64,000 nt of DNA from Streptomyces zaomyceticus (GTDB lineage Bacteria; Actinomycetota; Actinomycetes; Streptomycetales; Streptomycetaceae), in assembly GCF_014656215.1 (NCBI RefSeq), contig NZ_BNBZ01000024.1, positions 1 through 64,000 on the forward strand, given 5' to 3'. The translations under genes were made by a program, and so were the position numbers. Below are positions 24,401-32,440 of the stretch, in pieces. Position 1 is the first letter of the stretch; each line of letters opens with the position of its first letter. The notes beneath the pieces were generated by a model, which was not told where the DNA came from, did no database searches, and saw only the letters and a program-made list of their open reading frames with translations.

Positions 24401-25815
24401 ACGCGCCACCGCCAGTGGTCGCGGAAGAGGCCGGCCACATCGAGGTCGCCTCCACTCGGACCGTGGGGGGCGTAGAGGTCGAAGACCATGCGCAGGTGGA
24501 GGGGGTGGCGGATCAGGGTTCCGAGGGGCAGGCCGCGGGCGGCGGCGTCGGCCAGGGCCTGCTTCATCTCCGGGAGGCTGCCGTCGTGGTCGTTGCGTGA
24601 GGACACGTACGCGCCGGCGTAGGAGTCGATCGCTCGGGCGAGTTCGGAGCCGGGCGCCCAGCCGTTCCGATGGTCGGCCGGGGGGCCGTCGTCGTACAGG
24701 CCGAGGCGGATGTCGGCCAGGATCGAGGTGTAGGCGCCGGACTCGCGTTCCGCGTCCCGGCGCTCCTTGAGCAGACCTGCTTCGCCGGCCCGGCACGCCA
24801 GGGCGACAGCGGTCCGCCCGGACCGCAGGACGGTGAGGAGTTCGACGAAGTCGTTCACGGTCTCGGGCCGGTGGAGCAGCAGGTCGGCGGTGTCGAGGAG
24901 CAGGACGATCCGGCGCGTGGCGGTGGCGCCCTGTGCGGTCCGCCTGCGGTACACCTCCAGAAGTGCGGGCAGTTCGCGCGTACGGAGGTCCGCCGCTCGA
25001 CCCCCGCCGTCGAGGAGTGAGGTCGCGGACAGCAGGACCGGGCAGATGTCGTTCTGCCCGGCCAGCGCCCGGTGCACTCCCCACAGGGAACAGCTCTTGC
25101 CGACGCCGGGCTCACCGACGAGGGCCGCGGCCTGGCCCGGTGCCGTGCCGGCCAGCTGTCGGCGGATGTGCTTGAGCACCTGTGTCTCGGCGGCCCGCTC
25201 GACCCGGACCTCGGCGAGCGTCACTCGGTCGACGCCCGACTCGGAGTCGTTCACGGTCACCGCTTCGAGGGATCGCAACGCCCCTTCCTGGGCTTCCACC
25301 AGGGCCGGCAGCCTGCGGTCGACCTCCTTCGCGCCGAGGACGTACCCGGCGGGGATCTTCGTCTGTCGTAGGGATCGCAGCCGGGCCGCTTTTTGCTGCT
25401 CGTCGCTCCCCCGCAACGCCCCGGCGTACCGGCGCCGCAGCTCGGCGAGGTCCCCGTATCCGCTGTCGCACTCGGGGGAGCAGTCCGTTCGCGACCGCGC
25501 TTCCTCGCAGTACCGCAGACCTGACGCGCCCCAGACTCCGCCCTTGCCGATCCAGGTCGTGATGGTCCCGGCGGATTTCAGCTCACACCAGCGTGCGAGT
25601 TCTCCCGTACGCATCCGGCACCCCTCGAAGCCGTGGGCAACGCCCAGCATCCAGTGCCGTACCGCGCCGAGGACCCACAGCCGGTCCTCGCTCCAGCCCT
25701 CGGTGCTCTTGGGCCATCGGACCCGCCGGCCTTGACCCGCCGGGTGCCATCGCTCTTCCTCACCGGCCAATTCTTCAACCCCCGGCACAACTGAAAAACA
25801 ACCACGGAGCGTCAT
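21337..25815 (-). CDS. Large STAND-type ATPase, 1492 aa
   Basis: The protein has an N-terminal region of about 200 residues with a possible HTH-like stretch (RTGELARWCELKSAGTITTW) and a C-x8-C-x3-C cluster (YCEEARSRTDCSPEC). A NACHT/STAND-like NTPase core follows: P-loop GEPGVGKS at 234-241 and Walker B VLLLDTAD at about 304-311. A helix (winged-helix-like) region with RFHHQAIGEYAAGRG comes next, and then some 800 residues of alpha-helical repeats with a disordered acidic/basic insert near residue 1080. This order, sensor/effector N-terminus, switch ATPase, long repeat C-terminus, matches signalling or defence STAND proteins. The effector class is unknown. Start ATG 25815 is uncertain; a start at 25926 is possible. 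Confidence 0.75.
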   Translation of the reverse strand: MTLRGCFSVVPGVEELAGEEERWHPAGQGRRVRWPKSTEGWSEDRLWVLGAVRHWMLGVAHGFEGCRMRTGELARWCELKSAGTITTWIGKGGVWGASGLRYCEEARSRTDCSPECDSGYGDLAELRRRYAGALRGSDEQQKAARLRSLRQTKIPAGYVLGAKEVDRRLPALVEAQEGALRSLEAVTVNDSESGVDRVTLAEVRVERAAETQVLKHIRRQLAGTAPGQAAALVGEPGVGKSCSLWGVHRALAGQNDICPVLLSATSLLDGGGRAADLRTRELPALLEVYRRRTAQGATATRRIVLLLDTADLLLHRPETVNDFVELLTVLRSGRTAVALACRAGEAGLLKERRDAERESGAYTSILADIRLGLYDDGPPADHRNGWAPGSELARAIDSYAGAYVSSRNDHDGSLPEMKQALADAAARGLPLGTLIRHPLHLRMVFDLYAPHGPSGGDLDVAGLFRDHWRWRVDHDTRHAVAPPGTDPEDQAEPLGPAAAELGLATLREGTIELRRDTSRDLVASRLAVSETKAARWIGLLIRRGVLSEPFAGRLRFHHQAIGEYAAGRGLAEAPRGLGAAVGRIAEHAQDLYLAEVVRHAFHHCDRAQAHRSSRWYSLLAPLAKASSPVARETFVHILAGLRNAPTGALADIAPLIEEPDNGRVFAERYLKVLNATHEPAEGIWPPLLRTIWEAADGPGRREVLHTLTVRIRQQRSVAAAVLCALPAEELPRHAFAPHLTILMRHLHEEGEAAPHAPGSGRRQRDPWDRRHGRGGRRHTAVTLMDDMLDAASGQRGAPLEHALATLADLASEWPDSYGDLCRDLPKRLAGVPGKVPKDIDRIIAKAAMCWAAAQAHERSAETFHALRTCLDELARGDLPVARHHVVLHGVATTLCHPRIRVAPSTLRGELEVAAASAPSDNTRKAIARYLLRPLLMAGDTTAGRTTREWCRARTTLDRARRDPQPPATALALTALGVVGGQRLPAEVIAASLPDDARSVTPRAATLRPWTTTPWDVDLTVAAAAGGHHLATHALEHLIGFVPEKDGTPPGTPEPHESEDCSMEDAPGAGTDEENTAAAPAEKAPGKRRRRGSQLRKRLPAPREEAIARVSEAPALLLPWLLHDAQRRNDTDALIGFARAGERSLPDDQAAQLHRMATYLRGRTDQQSTAAAHRLTARMISRGLTPPGSSHSVKEQLEALRTSAVAQTELLEAVTQALTADPFLWDLSTARTILTPVLDELVDRASTMAATIARPQQGQEAYMRSGNAAHLLRVRLAVLDARAKLASGAVDIGLKDLHALAFERGDLCVPAGHGLARPGNVWPHRFETVPRLCIDLHEAGRPHDAEHLLELAVTAATAESGPSARWRSLAWNPWRPYLRLLVGERAHLYDLLIGYGPRDHQLARHLLEVAGQTMSNISEELHSLLADPAWPAELRDAARRTASWAGRDGANLSWESIYEDIEQAAAVSAGGRGRSVARLLDQDGGGPFQECAE

Positions 25816-25940
25816 CCCACCAGGTCGACAGCGTACGCGCATTGCACGAGCCGCGATCGGTGATCGGGGCCGTTCTGCACAACTCGCCCGTCGAGAAACC
25901 TCCTTCGTGTCCGGCACGACCCTCACGACCAGGAGGAACG

Positions 25941-26150
25941 ATGAACCTCGACGAGCTGCTCGACCACGCGGGAGACTGGGCGGAGAACGTCGCCCCGTGG
26001 ATGGGCGTCAACCAGGGCCTGCGCCTCGCCCGCGAAGTCGTCCGCTACGGAACGGTGCTGTGGATGACCCGAGGCTGCACCCCACGCGAACGGGCGCTGG
26101 CCTTCGCGGCCATGCACCGCTCGCGGCGCGGCCGACGCCGTAGGGGGTGA
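25941..26150 (+). CDS. Small basic hypothetical protein, 69 aa
   Basis: ATG 25941 follows a near-ideal AGGAGG site. The sequence starts MNLDELLDHAGDWAENVAPW, continues through VNQGLRLAREVVRYGTVLWM and ends in a very basic tail (RSRRGRRRRG), so it is amphipathic with a nucleic-acid- or membrane-surface-like end. It is divergent from the STAND gene at 25815 and ends just before a terminator hairpin. No family was recognised. Confidence 0.6.
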   Translation: MNLDELLDHAGDWAENVAPWMGVNQGLRLAREVVRYGTVLWMTRGCTPRERALAFAAMHRSRRGRRRRG

Positions 26151-26160
26151 CCTTCTGCTG

Positions 26161-26192
26161 TAGGGGCGGCAGCGTCGCAGGGGCCGCCCCTA
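26161..26192 (+). terminator. Terminator after small ORF
   Basis: Arms TAGGGGCGGC (26161-26170) and GCCGCCCCTA (26183-26192) pair perfectly around a 12-base loop, starting 10 bases past the stop of the 69-residue gene. A Streptomyces intrinsic terminator is the likely role. Confidence 0.7.
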
Positions 26193-26370
26193 TAGTGCTC
26201 GGACATGGTGCCCGTGCCCGGGCTTTCGGCTGCGAGCAGGTCCGGTCAGGCCCGGGCGGCCCGGTCGACGGCCTTGTCGCGAGGCGCACCTGAGTGACCC
26301 TCAGCGGTCCTTCTCGATTTCCCACCCGGGTGGCAGACACGCCATCTGGGCCAAGACACGGCCCGGAAAG

Positions 26371-26382
26371 TATGATCAAGCG
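26371..26382 (+). promoter_or_regulatory. -10 box of a leaderless promoter
   Basis: TATGAT at 26371-26376 is followed by six bases and then the ATG at 26383. This spacing would put the transcription start at or next to the initiation codon. No ribosome site precedes the gene, as expected for a leaderless actinomycete transcript. No strong -35 element was found. Confidence 0.5.
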
Positions 26383-26919
26383 ATGTCCGACATGACTGAG
26401 ACCACGCCCGGCTGGCTGACCACGGACGATCTGAACGTGGCCAGGGCCCAGATGCCGATCCTGTACGTCGAGGCCGTGCCCGTACGCGTGGACGACAGCG
26501 GCGAAGTCACGAGCATCGGGCTGCTCCTGCGGATCGGCGCGGAGGGGACGATCAGCCGCACGCTGGTCTCCGGCCGTGTCATGCACCACGAGCGGGTCCG
26601 TGACGCGCTGCTGCGCCATCTCGAGAAGGACCTCGGTCCCGTGGCGCTCCCCCGCGTCCCTCCGTCCCTGCAGCCCTTCACCGTCGCCGAGTACTTCCCC
26701 ACGGCCGGCATCACGCCGTACCACGACCCGCGCCAGCACGCGGTGTCCCTGGCGTACATCGTCCCGGTGAGCGGTGACTGCCGCCCACGGCAGGACGCCC
26801 TGGACCTCGTCTGGTTCAGCCCGCAGGAGGCGGCCTCCCAAGCGGTGCAGGGTGAGATGCCTGGGGGCCACGGGGCTCTGTTGAGGCAGGCCATCGCGCA
26901 CGTGGGATACGCCTACTGA
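26383..26919 (+). CDS. NUDIX-like DUF4916 protein
   Basis: The 178-residue protein begins TTPGWLTTDDLNVARAQMPI, which is characteristic of the DUF4916 branch of the NUDIX fold. The Nudix box (GRVMHHERVRDALLRHLEKD) is degenerate: the glutamates of the REUXEEXGU consensus are mostly lost, so nucleoside-diphosphate hydrolase activity is doubtful. The C-terminal strand YFPTAGITPYHDPRQHAVSL and VWFSPQEA complete the fold. The mRNA looks leaderless. It stands alone between a terminator and the cutinase gene. Confidence 0.8.
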   Translation: MSDMTETTPGWLTTDDLNVARAQMPILYVEAVPVRVDDSGEVTSIGLLLRIGAEGTISRTLVSGRVMHHERVRDALLRHLEKDLGPVALPRVPPSLQPFTVAEYFPTAGITPYHDPRQHAVSLAYIVPVSGDCRPRQDALDLVWFSPQEAASQAVQGEMPGGHGALLRQAIAHVGYAY

Positions 26920-27002
26920 GCTCGGTCTCTCCCGTACGGCCGACGAGCGGGGACGGGCCCGTCGCCGCTCGTCGACCCCCCCTGTCCTGGTGACGGATTC
27001 GT

Positions 27003-27065
27003 CCCCGTGACCGGATCCGTGGATTCCCCGTGACCGGATCCGTGGATTCCCGGTGACCGGTGATT
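27003..27065. repeat. Two-copy 23-bp tandem repeat
   Basis: Two perfect 23-base copies (27003-27025 and 27026-27048; each begins CCCCGTGACC and ends GTGGATT) are followed by a degenerate partial third copy to 27065. The array lies 115 bases before the cutinase start. It could be a binding site series or simply slippage. Confidence 0.75.
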
Positions 27066-27179
27066 CTGCCGATGCCCGTGTGTCGTGGCGGCCCGACAGT
27101 GGCCGGGCCAGTCCAGTGCGGCCGCCGGCCCGTTCCTCCGGTGGGTGGCCGCCCCACGACACGAGAGGACGACTCCGTC

Positions 27180-28076
27180 GTGAAACGACACCTTGTCGCA
27201 GTCTCCGCCGCCGCATGCCTCGCCCTGCTCCTCGCCCCCGGTGTCCACGCCGCCGACAGCCGGGCATCCGGCGTCGCCGCCGTCGCCGCGGCGAACCCGT
27301 ACGAGCGCGGTCCCGCGCCGAGCACGGCGAGCATCGAGGCGCTGCGCGGTCCCTACGCCGTCTCCGAGACCTCCGTCTCCTCCCTCGCCGTCACCGGCTT
27401 CGGCGGCGGCACCGTCTACTACCCCACATCCACGAGCGACGGCACCTTCGGCGCCGTGGTCATCTCACCCGGGTTCACCGCGCTGCAGTCCTCCATCGCC
27501 TGGCTGGGGCCGCGGCTCGCCTCGCAGGGGTTCGTGGTGTTCACCATCGACACGAACACCACCCTCGACCAGCCCGACAGCCGAGGACGGCAACTCCTCG
27601 CCGCACTCGACTATCTGACCCAGCGCAGCACCGTGCGGGGCCGTGTCGACGCTACCCGGCTCGGCGTCATGGGGCACTCCATGGGCGGTGGCGGAACGCT
27701 CGAGGCCGCGAAGAGCCGGCCCTCCCTCAAGGCCGCCGTTCCCCTCACCGCGTGGAACACGGACAAGACCTGGCCCGAGATCACCACGCCCACGCTCGTC
27801 ATCGGCGCCGACGGCGACACGATCGCCCCCGTCGCCACCCACTCCGAGCCCTTCTACGAGAGCCTGCCCGCCTCGCTCGACAAGGCGTACCTGGAACTCA
27901 ACGGCGCCACGCACTTCACTCCCAACGCCTCGAACACGACGATCGCGAAGTACGGCATCGCGTGGCTGAAGCGGTTCATCGACGACGACACCCGCTACGA
28001 GCAGTTCCTCTGCCCGATTCCCCGGCCCAGCCTGACGATCGCGGAGTACCGGGGCAGCTGCCCGCTCGGTTCCTGA
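27180..28076 (+). CDS. Secreted PET-hydrolase-type cutinase
   Basis: The 298-residue precursor has a signal peptide (VKRHLVAVSAAACLALLLAP) and a mature alpha/beta-hydrolase that begins NPYERGPAPSTASIEALRGP, as in Thermobifida cutinases. The catalytic triad is visible: Ser in GVMGHSMGGGG, Asp in VIGADGDTIAPVATH and His in LNGATHFTPN. The substrate-site Trp is conserved (LTAWN), while the oxyanion/aromatic-clamp Tyr is Phe (SPGFTAL). A C-terminal disulfide is likely between FLCP and SCPLG. These enzymes hydrolyse cutin, triacylglycerols and aromatic polyesters including PET, so this one probably attacks plant polyester or lipid outside the cell. Start is GTG 27180 with GAGAGGA upstream. Confidence 0.93.
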   Translation: MKRHLVAVSAAACLALLLAPGVHAADSRASGVAAVAAANPYERGPAPSTASIEALRGPYAVSETSVSSLAVTGFGGGTVYYPTSTSDGTFGAVVISPGFTALQSSIAWLGPRLASQGFVVFTIDTNTTLDQPDSRGRQLLAALDYLTQRSTVRGRVDATRLGVMGHSMGGGGTLEAAKSRPSLKAAVPLTAWNTDKTWPEITTPTLVIGADGDTIAPVATHSEPFYESLPASLDKAYLELNGATHFTPNASNTTIAKYGIAWLKRFIDDDTRYEQFLCPIPRPSLTIAEYRGSCPLGS

Positions 28077-28101
28077 CGCCCTGTGCACCGTCACAGAACA
28101 C

Positions 28102-28156
28102 GGTTCCCGGGTCTGGGCCACAGTCCAGACCCGGACTCGGTCCGGACCCGGGAACC
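28102..28156. terminator. Overlapping hairpins after cutinase gene
   Basis: A 12-bp stem (28102-28113 with 28145-28156) shares bases with an 8-bp hairpin GGGTCTGG/CCAGACCC (28109-28132) and neighbours CCGGAC/GTCCGG (28131-28145). The hairpins are mutually exclusive. They follow the cutinase stop by 25 bases and precede the LAL gene, consistent with termination or attenuation. Confidence 0.55.
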
Positions 28157-28191
28157 TTCCGCCGTCCCTTACGGCTCGGTAGCTTGGCGGT

Positions 28192-30810
28192 GTGAGCGGA
28201 GCGATGCGCGCCGTGGCCGCGCGCCGGCGGTTGTACGACCGGACGGCCGAACTCGCCGCCGTGGCACGCCTGTCGGACCGGAGTGAGGCAGGACTCGGCG
28301 GCGTTCTGTTCCTCACCGGCGACCCGGGCGAGGGGCGTACGGCCGTCCTCTCGCGCGCGGCCGACGACTTCCGCCGTACGGGATCCCCCACGGCCTCGGA
28401 CTCACGGTCCGGAAACACCGGGTACCTGGTCGGCGCGCCGGAACACCGCGGCCCGTGGAGCGGAGCCCGGGCCCTGTTCGCGGCCCTCGCGCCCACTCCG
28501 TCGGCCGCACGCCGGGCCCTGCGGCTCGCGCGGGGCGAGACCGGAATCGCCGCGGCGGTGTCCGAGCTCCTCGTCGGCCGTCCGACGCTGATCTGCCTCG
28601 ACGACCTGCACCTCTGGGACGCCCATTCGCGCGCCGCGCTCACCGCGGCCTGGCAGGACGCCGACCGGCCGGGGCGTCCCGGCTGGGTCGTGTCCGCCGG
28701 GCGTCACCACCGGCTCCCCGACGTGCCCGGAGCGGAGACCGTACGCCTGGGGCGTCTGACGGCGGGCGGGGCGCGGGCCCTTCTCGGCGAGCTGTGCGCG
28801 GTGCCCCCGGTCCCCTCGGTCGTGGGACGGTTGATCGACGACACCGCCGGCCATCCCGGGCTCATCGCCTCGGTGGCTCGGCGCCTCACGGCCGCCCAGC
28901 TCTCCGGTGGCTCGCCCCTGCCGCGACCGGTGGCCGACGGCGCCGTCGTCGCCGAGGTGTACGGCGGGCTCCTGGGCCGACTGCCCGCGGACTCCCGACG
29001 GCTCCTCTCCCTGGTGGCACTGGCGGACCGTACCGGCGGTGCCGGTGCGAGCGCGGCGTACGAGGTGGACATCGGTGCCGTCCTCTCCGCCGCCCGGGCC
29101 ACCCGTACCCACGTCGAAGCCCTCGACGGTCTTCTCACGGACGGACTGCTGTGCCGCAGGGGGGACCTGCTCCGGTTCGAGGACCCCTTCCTCGCACGTG
29201 CCGCGCGCGCTTCGGCGCCGGCGGCCTGGCACCAGCGTGTCCAGGAGGCCACCGGGTCCGTTCCGCCGGGTACGCCCGGAGTCCGGGCCGGAGCCGGAGC
29301 CGGACCGCAGAGCACGGTGCTCACCTGGAGCGAGGAACATCGGACCGACCGGCTCGGCTCCTCCCCCGCCGGACGAGTCCTCGCGCCGGTGGTGCGCGGC
29401 CGTTCCCAGCTCGTACGCGGACTGGCCGCCCTCGCGGGCGGTCCCGTCATGGACGCGTACGAGTCGCTGCTGCAGGCGGCGGAGCTCTTGCGCGACCGGG
29501 CGCCGGTCGAGGCGTCCGATGCCCGGTTCCTCGCGATGGAGGCCGCCTGGGCCGGGGGTGACGTCCCCGCCTGTCTGACCGCCCTCGACGGTGGCCGGGG
29601 CGCCCGGGGCTCCGAGCGGGACTTCGCCGAGGGCCTGACCGCCGCGCTGACCGTACGGCTGGACCACGCCCGGCCCTCGTTGGCGCGGGTCGTGGCACGG
29701 GACGGTTCCGAGGACGATCCGAGACTGCTGCTGCGGGCCGGTTCGGCCGCGCTCGTGCTCGGCGACACCACCGCGGCCGCGCGGGTGCACGCCCGTGCGC
29801 TCGCGCGTGCCCGTGCGGAACGCCGTACGTCGCTGCTGCCCCGTGTCCTCGAGCACCTGGCGTACGCCGAGCTCCGCGCCGGCCGGTACAGCCGGGCCGC
29901 GTTGACCGCCCGTGAAGGGCTGCGCGCGGCGGAGCTGACCGGGCAGCGCAATGTGGCCGCCCACCAGCACGCCGTCCTCGCCCTCGTGGCCTCGGTGGTC
30001 GGCGACGAGGCGGCGGTGGCGGAGCACGCCGGGCGGGCGCTGGAGACGGCCCGCCCCCACGGTCTCGCGCAGGCCGCGACCCTCGCCGAGTGGGCGCTGG
30101 CCCGGGCCGAACTGGGCCGGGGCCTGGCCGCCCAGGCGGCGGCACGGCTCGTGCCGCTCGTCCGCCTCGGCCCCCGTGGCGGACATTTCGCGCTGCGGAT
30201 GCTGGTCGTGCCCTGCTTCGTGGAGGCGGCCGTCGCCTCCGACCGGAGGGCAGAAGCCCGTGCCGCGGCCGACGAGTACGCCGTCTGGGCCGTGCAGGGC
30301 GTCGACAGCGCGGCCCCCGCACAGCTGGCCCGCTGCCGGGCGCTGCTCGCGAAGGGTGAGGAACCGGCGTACTGGTTCGGCGAGGCCGTCCGCCACCACG
30401 ACGACTGCGGCAACGACTTCGAACGCGCCCGTACCCTGCTCGCCTACGGGACCTGGCTGAGACGCCGTCGACGTCCCGGGGACGCCCGCGGGCCGCTGAG
30501 AGACGCGCTCGTCACCTTCGAGCGGGCCGCGGCGGCGGGCTGGGCCGAGCACGCCCGGTCGGAGCTGCGCGCCACCGGCGGCGCGTCCGGCGGCGCCGTG
30601 TCCCCCGGTGCGTGGGGACGGTTGACCCCGCAGCAGCAGCGGATCGCCCGTCTTGTCGCGCAGGGTGCCACCAACCGTGAGGTCGCCGACCAGCTGTCCC
30701 TGAGTCCCCGCACGGTCGACCACCACCTCCGGAGCGTCTTCGCCCGGCTGGGCATCAGGTCCCGCGTCGAACTCTCGGGTGTGGTCGGGCAGTGGGACAT
30801 GCCCGGGTAG
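28192..30810 (+). CDS. LAL-type LuxR transcriptional regulator
   Basis: The 872-residue protein has the MalT/LAL layout: an N-terminal AAA/STAND NTPase (about 10-300), a helical-repeat middle with tetratricopeptide-like alpha-alpha units, and a C-terminal LuxR HTH, LTPQQQRIARLVAQGATNRE, VADQLSLSPRTVDHHLRSVF, at about 805-868. The P-loop is GDPGEGRT: the catalytic-site Lys of GKT is Arg, so ATP binding may be weak. Walker B (LICLDDLHLWD) is intact. LALs often activate biosynthetic or catabolic clusters; no such cluster touches it, though the cutinase lies immediately upstream. The GTG 28192 start fits. Confidence 0.88.
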   Translation: MSGAMRAVAARRRLYDRTAELAAVARLSDRSEAGLGGVLFLTGDPGEGRTAVLSRAADDFRRTGSPTASDSRSGNTGYLVGAPEHRGPWSGARALFAALAPTPSAARRALRLARGETGIAAAVSELLVGRPTLICLDDLHLWDAHSRAALTAAWQDADRPGRPGWVVSAGRHHRLPDVPGAETVRLGRLTAGGARALLGELCAVPPVPSVVGRLIDDTAGHPGLIASVARRLTAAQLSGGSPLPRPVADGAVVAEVYGGLLGRLPADSRRLLSLVALADRTGGAGASAAYEVDIGAVLSAARATRTHVEALDGLLTDGLLCRRGDLLRFEDPFLARAARASAPAAWHQRVQEATGSVPPGTPGVRAGAGAGPQSTVLTWSEEHRTDRLGSSPAGRVLAPVVRGRSQLVRGLAALAGGPVMDAYESLLQAAELLRDRAPVEASDARFLAMEAAWAGGDVPACLTALDGGRGARGSERDFAEGLTAALTVRLDHARPSLARVVARDGSEDDPRLLLRAGSAALVLGDTTAAARVHARALARARAERRTSLLPRVLEHLAYAELRAGRYSRAALTAREGLRAAELTGQRNVAAHQHAVLALVASVVGDEAAVAEHAGRALETARPHGLAQAATLAEWALARAELGRGLAAQAAARLVPLVRLGPRGGHFALRMLVVPCFVEAAVASDRRAEARAAADEYAVWAVQGVDSAAPAQLARCRALLAKGEEPAYWFGEAVRHHDDCGNDFERARTLLAYGTWLRRRRRPGDARGPLRDALVTFERAAAAGWAEHARSELRATGGASGGAVSPGAWGRLTPQQQRIARLVAQGATNREVADQLSLSPRTVDHHLRSVFARLGIRSRVELSGVVGQWDMPG

Positions 30811-31171
30811 GAAGGACCGCCGGGATCCGGCCTGGTGGTCCGGCGGCCGAGCTCTGTGCGGGTGGCCGGAGGGGAAGGGTGCGGGGGGAGGGCCGAAGGG
30901 GTCGGGGGGCGGGGCGGTCGACCGGGAGGGTGCCGCGGGCCGGTGGTCGGCCGGGAGACGCGTCGGCCGCGACGGGTCGTCGACCACCGGTGGGCGACCC
31001 GGGTCGTGGCCGGTCGGTGTGGACCGGTCCGGGGAGCCGGCGATTCGTCGACCGTCCGTCGGCGTGTCGGCGCGCGCCCGGCGGCAGCAGCACGAACCAT
31101 CGCGATTCGATGGCGTCGTGGTGGGCAGGCGCATCCGGCACGTACCGCTGCCCGCCGGAGAAGGAGTACGC
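30811..31171. other. 361 bases without a recognisable gene
   Basis: The stretch is extremely G-rich on the + strand. It contains a weak 7-bp hairpin (30817-30823 with 30840-30846) just after the LAL stop and a 17-base palindrome near 31100. No frame gives a recognisable protein. It most likely carries the promoter of the FUSC-like gene. Confidence 0.45.
31097..31113. promoter_or_regulatory. Palindrome upstream of FUSC-like gene
   Basis: CCATCG (31097-31102) and CGATGG (31108-31113) form perfect 6-base arms around CGATT. It lies 58 bases before the FUSC start and could be a repressor site. Confidence 0.3.
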
Positions 31172-32440
31172 ATGCCGCACCCCTCCGATCTGTTCGTCCA
31201 CCCACGGCGGTGGCAGTGGTGGCGGCGGTGGCGGCGGGACCCCTTCGTGGTCCAGACCGTGCGTTCCACCGCGGCGGCGACGCTGTCCTATGTCGTCGCC
31301 CTCAATCTCAGTGCCGAACCCGCGCCTCTGACGGCTCCTCTGACCGCTCTCCTCGTCGTTCAGGTGACGCTGTACTCGACGTTGACGACGAGCATGCGAC
31401 GGGTGACCTCGGTCGTCGTCGGCGTCCTCATCGCCATCGCGTTCAGCGCGCTCGTCGGGCTGACGTGGTGGAGCCTCGCCCTGGTCATCCTCGCGTCGTT
31501 GGTCGTGGGCCGGTTCGTCCGGGTGGAGGAGTTCATCCCCGAAGTGGCCATCAGCGCGATGCTGGTGCTCGGCGTCACCCAGGTCGCCGACCGCGCGTGG
31601 GACCGCGTCCTGGAGACGCTGATCGGCGCCGTCGTCGGTCTGCTCTTCAACGTCGTGCTCGTCCCGCCGGTCTGGGTGGACACCGCAGGGGACTCGATCG
31701 TGGACCTGGCCCGGCGGATGCGGAGACTGCTGATCGACATCGGCGCGGAGCTCGCGGATCCCCATGACCGGCCGGAACCCGCCCGCAGGTCCGGGGGCGT
31801 GGCCTCGTCGGCCTCGGTGGAGCGGGCCAGGGCCCGGCTCCACGAGGCGAGGGTCCTCGACAACGACGTCGCCGACGTCGACGCGGCCCTGCGCCAGGCG
31901 GAGGACAGCCTCCGGCTGAACCCACGCGTCAAGGAAGGGCTCCTGCACCGCATCGTGCTGCGCACCGGGCTCGACACCCTGGAGATCTGCGCGGTCGTGC
32001 TGCGTGTCCTCACCCGTACGTTTTCGGATCTGTCCAGGGAACGGCGCGGCTCGGTGCCGTTCGGCAGGGAGACGGCCGAGGCCCTCCGAGAGACCGTCAG
32101 ACACCTCGGGGACGTTCTCGTGTGCTTCGCCGTCCTCGTCACCTCCCACTCCAGCACCGGCTCGGAGCGGGCGGAGGACAACCTCGCCAACGAACTCGGA
32201 GCGGCCCGCGCCGCCCGCGACCGCGCCGCCGGGCTGCTGAGGAGCGAGGCCGGGGACCATCCCCGCCACTGGCAGCTGTACGGGGCGCTGCTGGCCGAGA
32301 TCGACCGCATCCTCGACGAACTCGACCCGGACCACCGGGGGCGCCGTCTCATGGAGGAGCTGGACCGCCACACCCGGGCCCGCGAGGAACGGCGTCGCCG
32401 CGTCACCACCCTCGCGCGCCGGCCGCGGCGTACGCCCTGA
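31172..32440 (+). CDS. FUSC-family membrane protein
   Basis: This 422-residue protein has a hydrophobic N-terminal half of about six helices (QTVRSTAAATLSYVVALNLS, LTALLVVQVTLYSTLTTSMR, SVVVGVLIAIAFSALVGLTW, LALVILASLVVGRFV, AISAMLVLGVTQVADRAWDR, LETLIGAVVGLLFNVVLVPP). This matches the aromatic-acid exporter/FUSC type. The cytoplasmic C-terminal half is helical and charged (AARAARDRAAGLLRSEAGDH). FUSC proteins export aromatic acids or drugs, or regulate membrane stress; actinomycete members are mostly untested. ATG 31172 has an AAGGAG site 5 bases away. It probably does not share a transcript with the LAL gene. Confidence 0.85.
   Translation: MPHPSDLFVHPRRWQWWRRWRRDPFVVQTVRSTAAATLSYVVALNLSAEPAPLTAPLTALLVVQVTLYSTLTTSMRRVTSVVVGVLIAIAFSALVGLTWWSLALVILASLVVGRFVRVEEFIPEVAISAMLVLGVTQVADRAWDRVLETLIGAVVGLLFNVVLVPPVWVDTAGDSIVDLARRMRRLLIDIGAELADPHDRPEPARRSGGVASSASVERARARLHEARVLDNDVADVDAALRQAEDSLRLNPRVKEGLLHRIVLRTGLDTLEICAVVLRVLTRTFSDLSRERRGSVPFGRETAEALRETVRHLGDVLVCFAVLVTSHSSTGSERAEDNLANELGAARAARDRAAGLLRSEAGDHPRHWQLYGALLAEIDRILDELDPDHRGRRLMEELDRHTRAREERRRRVTTLARRPRRTP

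Noticed and set aside
28192..32440. A LAL-regulated antibiotic cluster
   Set aside because: No biosynthetic enzymes are present nearby; the neighbours are a cutinase and a FUSC-type membrane protein.
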